From: Chrysomallon squamiferum
Lineage: Eukaryota; Mollusca; Gastropoda; Neomphalida; Peltospiridae
Assembly (NCBI GenBank): GCA_012295275.1
Contig: CM022674.1
Coordinates: 14,998,843 to 15,039,452, forward strand
Direction: 5' to 3'
Length of the DNA: 40,610 bases
The stretch's first letter is position 1. Every line of letters starts with the position of its first letter. The position numbers were made by a program, and so were the translations under genes. This document shows positions 21,065 to 33,010 of this stretch, one piece after another. Below the pieces are notes generated by a model. The model was not told the DNA's origin. It saw only the letters and a program-made list of their open reading frames with translations, and did no database searches.

Positions 21065-21580
21065 CTACGTAGTTCCACTGATGTGTAAGTAAACGTGGCT
21101 ATCGTCGACTCTTGAAGATGAGTTGTAACGCGAGGTGTCGTTATGTTGCAAATGTTCGTAGTTGCTGTCTTGGTTGTCGTGAGGCTGCTGTATGTGTAGA
21201 TAGACGTTACCATCACTGTCGCTTTGTGGTGTGTTCACGTACTGCACAGCGTCATGTCGTAAATGTTCATAATTGTCGTTGCTGATGTTAGAAGTGACGT
21301 TTTGTTCTGAATCAAGCTGACGTACAGTGTCTTGTTCATGTAGATCGTTGTTCACGTCATTTGATGCACTGTGTTCTCTCTCTTTGTGTTTTGTTCTCCT
21401 TCTGCAATAACAACAACAGCAGCAGCAACAACAATAATAATATCAATAATGTAGAGGAAAAACACAAGACAAGGAGAAACGACAACGACAACAACGCAAT
21501 AACGATAACAATAAGAAAAAATAACAACAACAAGAACAATACTTGTAGGAATAGTAGTAGTAGTAGTAGTCGTAATATAT

Positions 21581-21612
<32 letters not shown>

Positions 21613-23291
21613 GTATTGGTAATAATAACCACTATTGCTACTTTTAGTATGGCCACTACGTCTTTCACTACTAAAATTACTACTACTAATGCTGCTAAAT
21701 TGAAAACATTGTTCTTGAAGTTATAGTGGAAAACTGATTATAGCTAAAGTCGTGTGTTAACTTTCAAGCTACCACATTATTTTATGGATTTAAATTTGTT
21801 ACCTTGAATGGATGATAACAACGGCAGATACCACGGCAAGTGCAAATAAAGTGCCAACACCACCAGCTACAGCAGCAACTGATAGTAATAACTGTAAAAC
21901 TAATATTAGTAGTAGTAGTGGTAGTAAGAACAACACTAAGAAAAGAGCGATTGTCCTGATATTTTAATAAATAACTTTAACTTTATTAGAAAAGACATAT
22001 AAAAAATAAATTCCTCCGTTAAGTTCATTAAAACAAAAATAATTTAAACAATGTGCATATATGTGTGTTTGTATATGTGTGTGTGTATGCATGTATGAAT
22101 GTATATATATATGTGTATGTATTCATATATGTATATAACATATTTTTATAACTAAATGAGTTCATGCTTTTATTAAATCAGTATATCGATTCTACATTTC
22201 TAATAAAACAAAATAAAATTATTTAGTACCTGGAAAAGATTCTTCTTCGGAAAGTAGTTTTGTTATTTGTTGAGTTGTTATCTTTTTTGTGAAATATTTT
22301 TCGTTGAAACTGAGGTGATTTTGTCAAATACATGTTTTGATGTTTCCACAGCTGTTGTCCCTGAAGCTGTTGTTTCAGATATGATAGCTTTGTTTGGTGA
22401 ATAACACTCGATCCTTATAATACCTGTAAAAGTACAAAAGGTAAAACTAATAAAATAATAAGACAAAAACAATAACTGAAATTGAAGTTGAGATTCGATA
22501 TTTCTAGGCTGGCGACATTCAATTTTAACATTGCACTACCTTTCGCCTGCACATGCTACATCTGTTAAACTAGTAACAACTTTCTTTTATTACTACTGTT
22601 ACTATTATTGTAGAACTACTGATTATATAAATGATTCTGTTATTGCAACAACCACAGTAACAGTTATTACTACTTTTTTCAACATTATCATTAATTATTA
22701 CCTGAGTTTTCTGTGTTATAGAATGGAATACAGTAATTGATATTGAAACTTGGATTAGATGTTTCTAGACTGATATTAAATCCTGTACTGTCCACGTATC
22801 TAAGATGTGCTGGTCTTCTCTCACGTGCTGTTCTGCAGGTAAAATTGAACGGATTTTCATGGTTAAAAAATAATACTGAACCACAGTTTTTCTCAGGTAT
22901 TATGTTCCAGTTAACTGTTATTACGTATGCTGGTGTTCTAGTAACAGAACAGATACACTTTGTTGTTGTGTTGGCTGGTACAAAGGCATCAAAATAAACT
23001 CGTTCATTTCCACTGATGACTCCATCATTACACATGTCTATTACTGAAAAACAAAATAAAAAATAACAGTTCAAATAATCTGTTCACATATATAAACAGG
23101 TACCAAATCGTACACGTCAAAAACATGAACAAACAAGTGTTCAAAACATTACCATTACAGCCAATACCACCACCGTCACTACAACCACCACCTAATACAA
23201 CTACAACCACCACCCAATCAAAACAGCTACCACCATACAACCATTATCACGTCTATCAGAAACAAGACTACTGCCCTATCTACCATTACTA

Positions 23292-23336
<45 letters not shown>

Positions 23337-24051
23337 ACTAGTGCTGCTGTGGCTGCGATTATCACCACTATCCTCTATTACCAAGAACTACAGGAACAAC
23401 AACAAGTATTTCTATTACTACAACTAATCTTCTTATTACTTTAATGCTGCTACTAACAATAAAGAATAGACATCATAATTCCAATTATAATTATAGTTAT
23501 AGTTCTTCTTAGGAAAATAAAAGAGTTTATAATAATGCCATTAACTGAATTAAAACTGAATTAAATATTATTTTTATCACGTACCTGGATACTTTCCAGT
23601 ATTTTGGTTTTTACAAGCCTTGTTAGCTGTAACAGAAAAAAATCCAATACGAATAATTATAATAGTCATGTCTGATATAATAAGATATCATATCTTATTC
23701 TAATTCTTCGTATTTGTTCTTGCTTCAAGTCTGATTGTTTGTCTGTTTGTGTATGTGCTTGTCAGCGTAGATAAAACTAAAAAGTTATTTACAACTACTG
23801 TTATAATTATCAGCATATTTAAGTGCGTGTTTTACTTCTGAAAACCGCATAAAGATTCTTTCTCAAGTGAATTATTTTTTTCTAAATATATGTTCTTTTT
23901 CGTTTTCTTTTTACATGCATTAGTTCAATATGTTTATCTTTTTTCTGTCCACCTTCAGTTCTCTCTCTCTCTATCGTTGAATCGAATTTTTATTTTTTAT
24001 TCTCAAGTTTTCGCTTTTCATTCTTTCATTCTCTCTCTCTGTCTATATACG

Positions 24052-24056
<5 letters not shown>

Positions 24057-24145
<89 letters not shown>
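24057..24145. repeat. (CT)n microsatellite in intron 1 of R3, first copy
   Basis: CT dinucleotides. The surrounding 300 bases, including GACCGCATAAAGACTCTTTC, are repeated once more to the right with a second (CT)n at 24389-24494. Confidence 0.95.
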
Positions 24146-24147
<2 letters not shown>

Positions 24148-24382
24148 CTTCTCTATCTGTCTGTCTCTCTCTATATATCCCTCTCTCTTTTAATACTTCT
24201 GCAGACCGCATAAAGACTCTTTCTGAAGTGATTTTTTTTTGTAAATAAATTTTTTGTTTTTCTTCTTGCATGCATTAGTTTAATCTCTTTATCTTTTTTT
24301 CTTCATTTTCAGTTCTCTGTCTCTCTGTCGTTGAATCGGATTATTACTTTCTATTTCTACCTTTCGCTTTTCATTATATCAG

Positions 24383-24512
<130 letters not shown>

Positions 24513-24834
24513 TATATATCTATCTATATATCCCTCTCTCTTCTAATAACATGTACACTTTTTCATTCTTCGAAACACCAACATATTAATATCAGTTTCC
24601 CTACCTTGTACGTCACTTGCTGTAAACATTACACACACTGTCACCAGTTTCCAAAACATTTTAATTCCGCCGTCTTTCTCTTTAAAATAACAAAAACATA
24701 TCCTTACACATTTCCACCAGCAACAACAACGTCAGTGACGTCGTACACTAAACAACATCGTATTTTTCATTATTAGACTAAGTAATGAAAATAACTAAGA
24801 CATCATTACCATGAAAATAAAAAATGTAGTTTAA

Positions 24835-24950
24835 TTTTTGTTAAGTCAGTTTTAACTACCGGGTTACGAATGACTACACGTAAATAGTAAAAGAGCAATA
24901 CATCTAGGGTAGAATAACCCGGTTATTCACAAAGTAAAAATATATCTAGT
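24835..24950 (-). promoter_or_regulatory. Conserved A-type upstream block with inverted repeat (R3)
   Basis: Same block as upstream of R5. The inverted repeat is GGGT-AGAATA-ACCC at 24907-24920; the outer C-G pair seen in the other copies is lost by a C-to-A change. Confidence 0.4.
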
Positions 24951-24966
24951 ATAGACATGTTCTTTA

Positions 24967-24970
24967 TTAC

Positions 24971-25022
<52 letters not shown>

Positions 25023-25040
25023 GTTATTATTATTATTATT
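24967..25040. repeat. (ATT)n microsatellite upstream of R3
   Basis: ATT trinucleotides next to the conserved A-type upstream block. Confidence 0.9.
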
Positions 25041-25181
25041 TTTGTATTATTTTATTTTATTTTATTTTTCTACTGCTATATGAGATTTCACACACTGTAA
25101 AAAGTACTTTCATTTTTGTAGTTGTTGTTGTGGTAAGTTTAAGAAGGAAGTCTTCCTGTTCTTGGTTTAATAGAGCGTAAC

Positions 25182-25182
<1 letters not shown>

Positions 25183-25240
<58 letters not shown>

Positions 25241-25272
25241 GTAGTAGGAGTAGTAGTAGTAGTAATAGTAGC

Positions 25273-25316
<44 letters not shown>

Positions 25317-25331
25317 AAGTAATAGTAGTAA
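25183..25331. repeat. (AAT)n-(AGT)n microsatellite upstream of R3
   Basis: AAT then AGT trinucleotides, the equivalent of 10709-10848. Confidence 0.9.
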
Positions 25332-26279
25332 TCACCCTTCGTTTAGTTAGCTGACCAAGAAATGTTCACTGATACGTGTTTCAACTAATCTCTGTTCACA
25401 GTATCTATTTTAAAAAGTAAAACATAGCTGACACCTTGGTATTAGATAACTAAGCTTATTACTAACAACATGTAAGTCTTTATATAGCTAATATAACATC
25501 CGAGTAACCAAAAAACTTATCTTGTGATTACTACGGCATCATTATATTAACTTTATTTTCTCAACAAAAACGATTAAGCTTGGACTTATCAATTAGGATA
25601 TCAATCTATAAATACTCATAAAATATTTGTAAACGCTATTAAGTCACGAAAGACACTGAACGAGGAAGTTAACTGTTTCGTTTCTATCGAGTACACAAAC
25701 CTGTGGTGTATTAATAACAGTGTCTATAGATTTAAAATACAAACTGGTTAGGCAAGTGTGTTTGTTAAGATGTATGTCGTATTGACACAGAAAACACTGT
25801 TAAATCTGAATACCCACAACAGATAGTATCATATATTACATGAGTACATGACTGAGTGTACAAGTATCTGTATACATGTACATTTTATGACACTTTATTT
25901 ACGGATCAAACAATTTCATGCAGTTAATCGGTGTACAGATGTTCTTTGGCTGCGCATGCATTTGTGTATGCGTACGGAATCATTTCTTTATGCATCTATA
26001 TAAACTGTTCAGTCATCTTTTGAAACTTGTAGAACAAATATCATTCATATCGTTTGAGTCAAAGTAGGAGAAATCTTGCATTTCATTGTTTAATGCTGTA
26101 ATGTAGTCCTTTAAATTTCCTTGTTATTCAGTTCTAAAATGTAATCCTTTACACTGGAATAAAATTTAATCCTAAAGTAATCCTGTATTAAATAAATATA
26201 TGAGTTACTGTGTATATTTCATTACACATTGGTCAGAGATAAAATGTATAACGTAGTAAATCTGTGTATTGCTCTCTAT

Positions 26280-26375
26280 TTCTGTTTGATCATACAAATC
26301 TCAAACGCCGCTGACAAGACTCGAACACCTGAAATCTGATCTCACACACCCGTATGATTAATCTGGGTGGTCAAA
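26280..26375 (-). mobile_element. tRNA-derived SINE-like copy, minus orientation
   Basis: The minus strand reads GGTGTTCGAGTCTTGTCAGC, which resembles a Pol III B box (GTTCGAGTC), followed by GTTTGAGATTTGTATGATCA and AACAGAAA. The same B box and body occur in the plus orientation at 26971-27030. Sequence upstream of the B box is tRNA-like but degenerate. Confidence 0.45.
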
Positions 26376-26399
26376 TATTTATTTGAGAATTATTTATAG

Positions 26400-26449
26400 T
26401 ATTATTATTATTATTATTATTATTGTTGTTGTTGTTGTTGTTGTTAGTA

Positions 26450-26494
<45 letters not shown>
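26400..26494. repeat. (ATT)n with (GTT)n island
   Basis: ATT trinucleotides interrupted by GTT units and a T run, between the two SINE-like copies. Confidence 0.9.
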
Positions 26495-26497
<3 letters not shown>

Positions 26498-26940
26498 GTA
26501 CAGTATGTGTATTTCTGATTGAAGATATAAAAAGTAAATAAATAATTAGATAATGAATGCACATACGTACATACATAGATATGTATGTATGTATAGAAAC
26601 ATACACAGAACAGTAAATAAATACATACATACATAATACATAAACAGATATATACATATACGTATATATATACTTACATACATACATCCATCCATACATA
26701 ATACATATATACGTATATATCTATACATACATATATACAAAAATATGTATACACACATACATTCATGCTCCTGTATACGCACATACATGTATATATATAT
26801 AACCGTACGCACACACAGATACCGACACGCACACAAAAGCAGACACCCATATTTACTTAGTTACTTGCGTTCGTGAATCAGACATACAGATACTTTAAAG
26901 GTTGTTAAGCAAAATAATAAAAACACGCATGATATGTGTC

Positions 26941-27075
26941 CCTTTAGTCATCTCCATTATGTCGGAGATTAGGTCACGCGTTCGAGTCTTTTCAGCGACA
27001 TTTAACATTTGTATGATCACAACAGAAACAAAGAAAAAAAAGAAAACGGTAAAAAAAGAGAAAAAAAAGAGTGTT
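26941..27075 (+). mobile_element. tRNA-derived SINE-like copy, plus orientation
   Basis: Contains GCGTTCGAGTCTTTTCAGCG followed by ATTTGTATGATCA and AACAGAAA, then an A-rich tail (27030-27070). It matches the minus copy 600 bases to the left. The A-rich tail fits a retroposed element. Confidence 0.45.
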
Positions 27076-27719
27076 GCTGCATTCAAAATTTTATTTCTAA
27101 AAGAGGCAACATACAATGTAGATGCTTAAACATATCTGTACATACTGATTATATTAAACGCACACACACACATATATATATTAATCTATATTAATGCTTG
27201 TATATTATGAGTTTGTGTGTCTGTGTGTGTGTGTGTGTGCGTGCGTGTTGACATGTATGTATTTTGGGTATATTATGTATAGAACACATATGTTATTTGG
27301 ATAGTATAATGCACAAAGATTCGATGCCAATTTCTACAATATCCAATGTGCATAAGTGAAAGGCAGAATTAATGAGCTTGCAAAAGTCGGGTGATCGATT
27401 TTTATTATTATTAATAATATTATTAGTAATAGTAATAGTAGTAGTAGTGGTAGTATTTTAAGCGAATGATTATTTCTGTATTCTCAAAAGCACTTTATAT
27501 TTATAGTTGTCTTAAAGCATGACAGTCATTCTTTTGTTGTTGTTGTTGTTGTTGTTTTATAAACTTCAGTTTAAAGATATCCCTCCCAGAACATCAACTA
27601 CAGAAATCTATTTTTTCCGATTTCTTTGGAATTTTTTGTTCATTATAAATCTCGAGAACGTTGTTTTTTATTTTTGAGTTTGTTTAGTTCTTTATTCAGT
27701 GAAAACATCTTCAAAAACT

Positions 27720-28574
27720 TCATTTTTTATTTTTATTTGGTTTCTTTACTTCAGTGTAAATATCTCCAGTCATTTCTTCCGTGTCTTTCTGCTGAGAGTT
27801 GTCTGGTTTCTGAACGAGAGTGTGGACGTCACCAGAGGGCGCTGTCTTAGCAGGACGTTTGTTCTTCTTCTTACTTTTATCAACGACGGCGTAGAAATCG
27901 CTTGGCTCGTTGGCGACTTCATCTTTTGCAGCTACGTCTTTCCTTCCTTTCTTGTCTTTGTTCACTGCAGCGTACAAACCAGCATCATCTTCCTGTTGTG
28001 GACGTGTTTGTTTGCTAGAATAATCACTCGATTCTGCCGTTTCCTTTCTCTCAGCTTTTTCCTTTCTCACAGCTTTTTCCTTTATCTCAGCTTTTTTCTT
28101 TATCACAGCTTTTTCGTTTTCTTTTTCCGTTTGCTTCTTCTTCCGATCATTTCCTTGAATTTTCACAGGAAGGTCGCCATTTTTTTCGTCAACTAAGGAG
28201 TACGTGTTTGATGGAGAAGTAAAAGTGTCTTCATCGTGTGTCGCACTGTACAGTTCGTTTTCAGTGTAGAGTACTATGGCGGTATCTGTAGCTGTCTGTC
28301 CGTGAGTGTCGTTGTCTGTATGAAGTTCTGTGTCTGGGTTGACGTTGCAGTATTCAGTGACATTCCTGTCGACGTTGCCTGTGTGTTTGTTTTTTTGTCG
28401 TCGTCTGAAATGGATTGCAAAACAAAATAAGAAAGAAAGAAAAGAAGGTTTGTCAATGTTTGGATTATTTTTGTGGTACTTTTAAAAACTGTAATAATTT
28501 AAATGAGCTGAACGTTATTAGCTTATTAATGATTGGTTGATGTTTAAAAAAAATAAGAAGAGATAATATACCTT

Positions 28575-28609
<35 letters not shown>

Positions 28610-28771
28610 CATTTTTATCATATGTCTGCTATTAATTTATTTATTAAGTGTTCTTCTTTTAAAAAAATACCAAATGATGTATCTGTTACCTTTTGAATAC
28701 AACGATGAGAATCACGACGACCACCACCACAACAACCACGACACTACCAGTTGCCCCTCCAATAGCCGCAA
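27720..28771 (-). CDS. C-type TM exon and long tyrosine-motif tail (3' module of R2)
   Basis: TM exon 28771-28690 encodes VAAIGGATGS followed by ten Val and ILIVVFK, and ends in phase 2 with a GT donor. Tail exon 28404-27720 opens with basic RRQKNKH and gives about 228 residues to a TGA at 27720. Tyr motifs in order: EYCNV, VLYTEN, ELYSA, TYSLV, then after a Lys/Glu-rich, probably helical stretch, GLYAAVNK, FYAVVDK and IYTEVKK; one repeat has His for Tyr (DVHTLV). Tyr motifs of the LYAxVxK kind recur in molluscan receptor tails, to my knowledge; this is recollection, not a search. The frame is fully open for 685 nt, in contrast to the broken exons upstream, so this module may still be used, perhaps with different 5' exons. 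Confidence 0.7.
28572..28610. repeat. (TTTA)n microsatellite
   Basis: About nine TTTA units in the intron between C-type TM and tail exons. Confidence 0.9.
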
Positions 28772-29089
28772 CTAAGTACAAAACAAAACAATATGTTTAT
28801 TATAATCAGTTCTTATACTGCTACTACTGCTACTAGCACTAACAACAACAATAACAACAACAACCAAATAATAATATCAGCATCAACAAGAATAACAATC
28901 ACAACAATACCAATTCTTTTTTCAATTTCTTTTTAAAATATTACAAAGTAAAACGTCTAATTTCATTCTGTAAAACAACAAAAATAAAAAAAAATAAAAA
29001 AAATAAAAGAAAGAAAAACAGCAAACGATGTTTTTATATGTACCTTCTCAGAAACAGAACATTCACACCTTGGTGTTTGATAAACGAGT

Positions 29090-29195
29090 GGTTGACCAAT
29101 ACATATGACAAACAGTAGACCAATAAGTATGCAAAGGACCTATCAATACACAAGTCATCACTCTAACCACTGGACTACAGCCCGCACTAAGACAG
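29090..29195 (-). mobile_element. Possible tRNA-derived SINE fragment
   Basis: The minus strand reads TAGTCCAGTGGTTAGAGTGA, a good match to a tRNA A box and D arm, then GACTTGTGTATTGATAGGTCC. The B box is degenerate. It lies in the intron between the orphan stalk exon and the C-type TM exon. Confidence 0.35.
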
Positions 29196-29225
29196 AAACA
29201 AGTTTAAAAAATGAGACATAACAAC

Positions 29226-29400
29226 CTGGCAGTGGTTTTTCATCTGATGTCTGCTTCACAGTTTCTGTTTTCGTTGTTGTGTCTTGGCTAGTTGCTTCAG
29301 GTGATGATGATTTAGGATTTGTTGTTGATGTCGTTGATGACGTAGACGAATCTATGGTAGTTATCTTGTTTGGAGAATAACACTGAATTCTTGATAATTC
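29226..29400 (-). pseudogene. Orphan stalk exon, out of phase with its neighbours
   Basis: The sense strand shows an acceptor (ATATATTCAG), then an exon start homologous to A-type exon 4 (RIQCYSPNK), a Thr/Ser-rich stretch (TSSTTSTTNPKSSSP) and a donor after CCAG like its paralogues. It is 175 nt, one base more than a multiple of three, because of one extra base in the first ten bases. Entering in phase 1 leads to a stop; the homologous frame needs a phase 0 entry. It is probably the original stalk of the C-type gene, now either dead or used with a different upstream exon. Confidence 0.5.
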
Positions 29401-29439
29401 CTGAATATATAAATCAAAACCGGTTATTAATTAAAATAC

Positions 29440-29940
29440 TACAACAACTACAATGACTACTATTATATTACTACTAATGCTACTACTAATACTACTACTA
29501 CTACTACAACTACTACAAAATTACATAATTTTACTACTAATATTTCTACTACTACTACAAATGCTGCTGCTATTACTTCTACACCTATTATTAATAGTAC
29601 TACTACTAATGTTGTAGCTACTTCTATTACTACAACTACAACTGCTACTATTCTATTTTTAGTACAACTTACTAGTTTTCTATTTCTGTTATTGCAGCTA
29701 CTATAATTATTAATACTATTACAGATATTACTAGTAATAGCACTGTTACTAGTACTTCTACTATTACCATTAGTTATATCACCAGCACCATTGCTACAGA
29801 TATTACTGCTACTATTACTACTATTATTATTACTGCTACAGCTCTATTACTATTATATTTCTACTATTACTACTAATACTAGTACAGCTTTTATTACTAG
29901 CATCACTATTATATTTACTATTCGTTGCTATTACTAAAAG
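29440..29940. repeat. ACT-rich imperfect simple repeat region
   Basis: About 500 bases of imperfect ACT/ATT trinucleotides on the plus strand in the R2 intron. No conserved frame. Confidence 0.7.
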
Positions 29941-30695
29941 AAAACAACTATTAGTACAACTTACATAGCTAACACTGAATCTCCCTTAGCCCAACAAGAA
30001 ATATTTCTACTGTTAGAAAAGAACAGCCACTACTTTTGTTACCACCATTGCTATCACTATGCGACAACTCCTTATATCAGTTCTTCCTATATTACAACAC
30101 CATCATCAACAACAGCACCACCACCAATCAGCATTTACTTTTGTTAGTACCTGTTTTTATTATTATAATTATTACCTGAGAAAAAATAACAGTTTAAATA
30201 ATTTGTTCACATATATAAATACATAAAAAACTAATCCTATACATTTGTTCATACTTTTATTTAACCAGTATAACGACTCCATATCTGTAATAAAAACAAA
30301 AGAAAATGATTTACTACCTGGAAAATATTATTTTTCAGGAAGTAGTTTTGGTATGTGTTGAATTGAAACTGAGGTGATTTTGTCAAATACATGTTTTGAT
30401 GTTTCCTCAGCTGTTGTCGATGATGCTGTTGTTTGAGATATGGTAGCTTTGCTTGGTGAATAACACTGGATCCTTATAATACCTGCACAAAAAGAGAGGT
30501 AGTGTTGACAAGATAAAACGTGTTTGTATGTGTGTTTCTTTATTGCATGTGCGAATTTGTTTATATGTCTGGTTGTATTTACGTTCTGAGAGTTGATTTA
30601 TATTATGAATCTGTTTCATAAATGTTCTGATGAAGAATTTAGATTTAATATGCGAACATTTAAGATGAATTCCTTTTCTAATCTCCTCAACCTCC

Positions 30696-30729
30696 TCTTC
30701 TTCTTCTTCTTCTTCTTCTTCTTCTTCTT

Positions 30730-30792
<63 letters not shown>
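30696..30792. repeat. (TTC)n-(TTA)n microsatellite in intron 3 of R2
   Basis: TTC units to about 30758 then TTA units. R1 carries a longer TTC tract in the same intron; R3 and R5 lack it. Confidence 0.95.
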
Positions 30793-30795
<3 letters not shown>

Positions 30796-31796
30796 TTGTA
30801 AATGATTTGATAAGACAACAACAACAACTGAATCCCCCGAAAACAACAACAAACAGACAAACAACAAAAATATATAAATAAAAAATAATAAAAAGTTGTA
30901 AAAATTTAAACATTAACAAAAACGGTAAAAAAGGTAAAACTAATAAAATAATAAGAGAAACACAATAACTGAAATTGAAGTTAAAATTCGATATTTCTAG
31001 GCTGGTGACATTCAATTCTTACATTGCACTACCCTTCGCCTACACTTACTACATCTGTTAAACTAGAAACAACTCACTTTTATTACTACTGTTGTTATTA
31101 TAGTAGAACTACTGATTATATAAATTCTGTTTCTGTTTTTGCAACAGCAACATTAACAGTTATTACTACTTTTGTCATTACCTATTATTATTACCTGAGT
31201 TTCTTGTGTTATAGAATGCAACACAGTAATTGATATTGAAGCTTGAATTAGATGTTTTCAGACTGATATTAAATCCTGTACTGTCCACGTGTCTGACATA
31301 TGCTGCTCTTGCCTCATTTGTTGTTTTGCAGGTAAAATTGAAAGGATTTTCATGATTAAACAATAATAATGAACCACAGTTTTTGTCAGGTATTATGTTC
31401 CAGTTAATTGTTATTACGTATGCTGGTGTTCTAGTAACAGAACAGATACAGTTTGTTGTTATGTTGGCTGGTACAAAGGCATCAAGATAAACTCGTTGAG
31501 ATCCGTTGATGACTTCATCATTACACGTCTATTACTGAAAAAACAACAACAAATAACAGTTAAAATAATTTGTCTATTACATAAACACGTAAAAAATCGT
31601 ACACATCAAAAACAAAAACAAACAAGTCTTCAAAATATTACCATTATAACCACTACCACTTCCATCACTACACCCACCACACAGTAAGAACTGCAACCAC
31701 CACTACTAATACTATTACCAGTACTATCACTATTACCACCACCCGATATTACCATAAAACAACAACTACTACTATCATTACTATTACTATTACTAT

Positions 31797-31802
31797 TACT
31801 AT

Positions 31803-31878
<76 letters not shown>

Positions 31879-31880
31879 CA
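31797..31880. repeat. (ACT)n-(AAT)n microsatellite
   Basis: ACT then AAT trinucleotides in intron 2 of R2. Confidence 0.9.
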
Positions 31881-32489
31881 TCATGGCAATAATAAAAATA
31901 ATAAAAATCATAATTACAGTTACAATTACAGTTCTTAGGAAAAGAAAACGAATATTATATTCATATATTCAACTGGATTAAAACACAATTAAATATTATT
32001 TTTATCACGTACCTGGATAATTTCCAGTATTTTGGTTTGTACAGGCCTTGTTAGCTGTAACAGAAAAAAACAAAAAAAAACAGAATAATTATAACAGTCA
32101 TGCCTGATATAATAAGGACATCATATCTCCTTCTATTACTTCGTATTTGTTCTTGCTGCAAGTCTGATTGTTTGTATGTTTGTATCGTGCCTGTCAGCGT
32201 AGATAAAACTGTACACATTATTTACAACTACTGTTACAATTATCCATACATATTTGATACGTGTTTTACTTCTGAAGACCGCATAAAGAATCTTTCTTAA
32301 GTGAATTATTTTCGAAAATACCTCTTCTTTTTCTTTTTTCTTTTTATATGCATTAGTACATTATCTTTATCTTTTATCTCTCCATCTTCATTTATCTGTC
32401 TCTCTGTCGTTGAATCGAATTATTACTTTATTTTTCTGCCTTTCGCTTTTCATTCTTTCATTCTCTCTATCTCTCTCTCTCTCTGTCTC

Positions 32490-32491
32490 TA

Positions 32492-32586
<95 letters not shown>
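32490..32586. repeat. (CT)n microsatellite in intron 1 of R2
   Basis: CT dinucleotides, at the same place as in the other A-type genes. Confidence 0.95.
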
Positions 32587-32588
<2 letters not shown>

Positions 32589-32898
32589 GTATCCTTCTCT
32601 CTTTTAATGATATGTAAAACAAAATTACTCTTCGAAACACCAACATAGTGATATCAGTTTACCTACCTTGTACGTCACATGCTGTAAACATAACACACAC
32701 CGTCACCAGTTTCCAAAACATTTTAATTCATCCGTCTTTCTGCTTAAAATAACAAAAATATATTCTTACACATTTCCGCCAGCAACTACAACGTCAGAGA
32801 TGTAGTACACTAAACAACATCGTATTTTTCTTTATTAGACTAACTGAGGAAAAGAACTAACAATCATCACAATAGAAAATAAACTAAATTACGCTCCA

Positions 32899-33010
32899 TT
32901 TTTGTTAAGTCGGTTTTCAGTAGCGGGTTACGCATGAATACACGTAAATAGTAAAAGAGCAACATGTCTCGGGTAGAATAACCCGGGTAGTCATAATGTA
33001 AAAATAGAAC
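32899..33010 (-). promoter_or_regulatory. Conserved A-type upstream block with inverted repeat (R2)
   Basis: Same block upstream of the R2 signal exon. The inverted repeat CGGGT-AGAATA-ACCCG spans 32970-32985. Confidence 0.4.

Larger units (their letters stand above)
25570..27719. other. Unique spacer between R3 and R2
   Basis: Homology with the other spacers ends near 25570, and this segment has no counterpart in the window. It contains two SINE-like copies, TATG/CATA-rich stretches at 26570-26800 and simple repeats. No coding region is supported. Confidence 0.6.
27720..32721 (-). pseudogene. R2: broken A-type ectodomain exons upstream of a C-type TM and tail
   Basis: Type A exons: 32721-32667 (signal peptide [18 protein letters not shown]), 32054-32013, 31534-31195 (ectodomain, 340 nt) and 30482-30318 (stalk, 165 nt, a 30-nt in-frame deletion). 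The ectodomain exon lacks two bases just before its first Cys (near 31524), so translation stops at once. The rest of that exon is open in the shifted frame (VYLDAFVPA, NCICS, KNC, FTC, NYC). The stalk exon also has a GAA-to-TAA change four codons before its donor (near 30330). Downstream lie an orphan stalk exon (29400-29226), a TM exon (28771-28690) and a long C tail (28404-27720), all unlike the A-type 3' half. Joining exons 1, 2, TM and tail directly would stay in frame (864 nt), but such a product is speculative. Confidence 0.6.

Noticed and set aside
22737-22997. Plus-strand 86-codon frame
   Set aside because: Antisense shadow of the R3 ectodomain exon and not kept in the other paralogues.
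27699-28196. Plus-strand 165-codon frame rich in Phe, Leu and Ser
   Set aside because: Antisense shadow of the Lys/Glu-rich part of the C tail.
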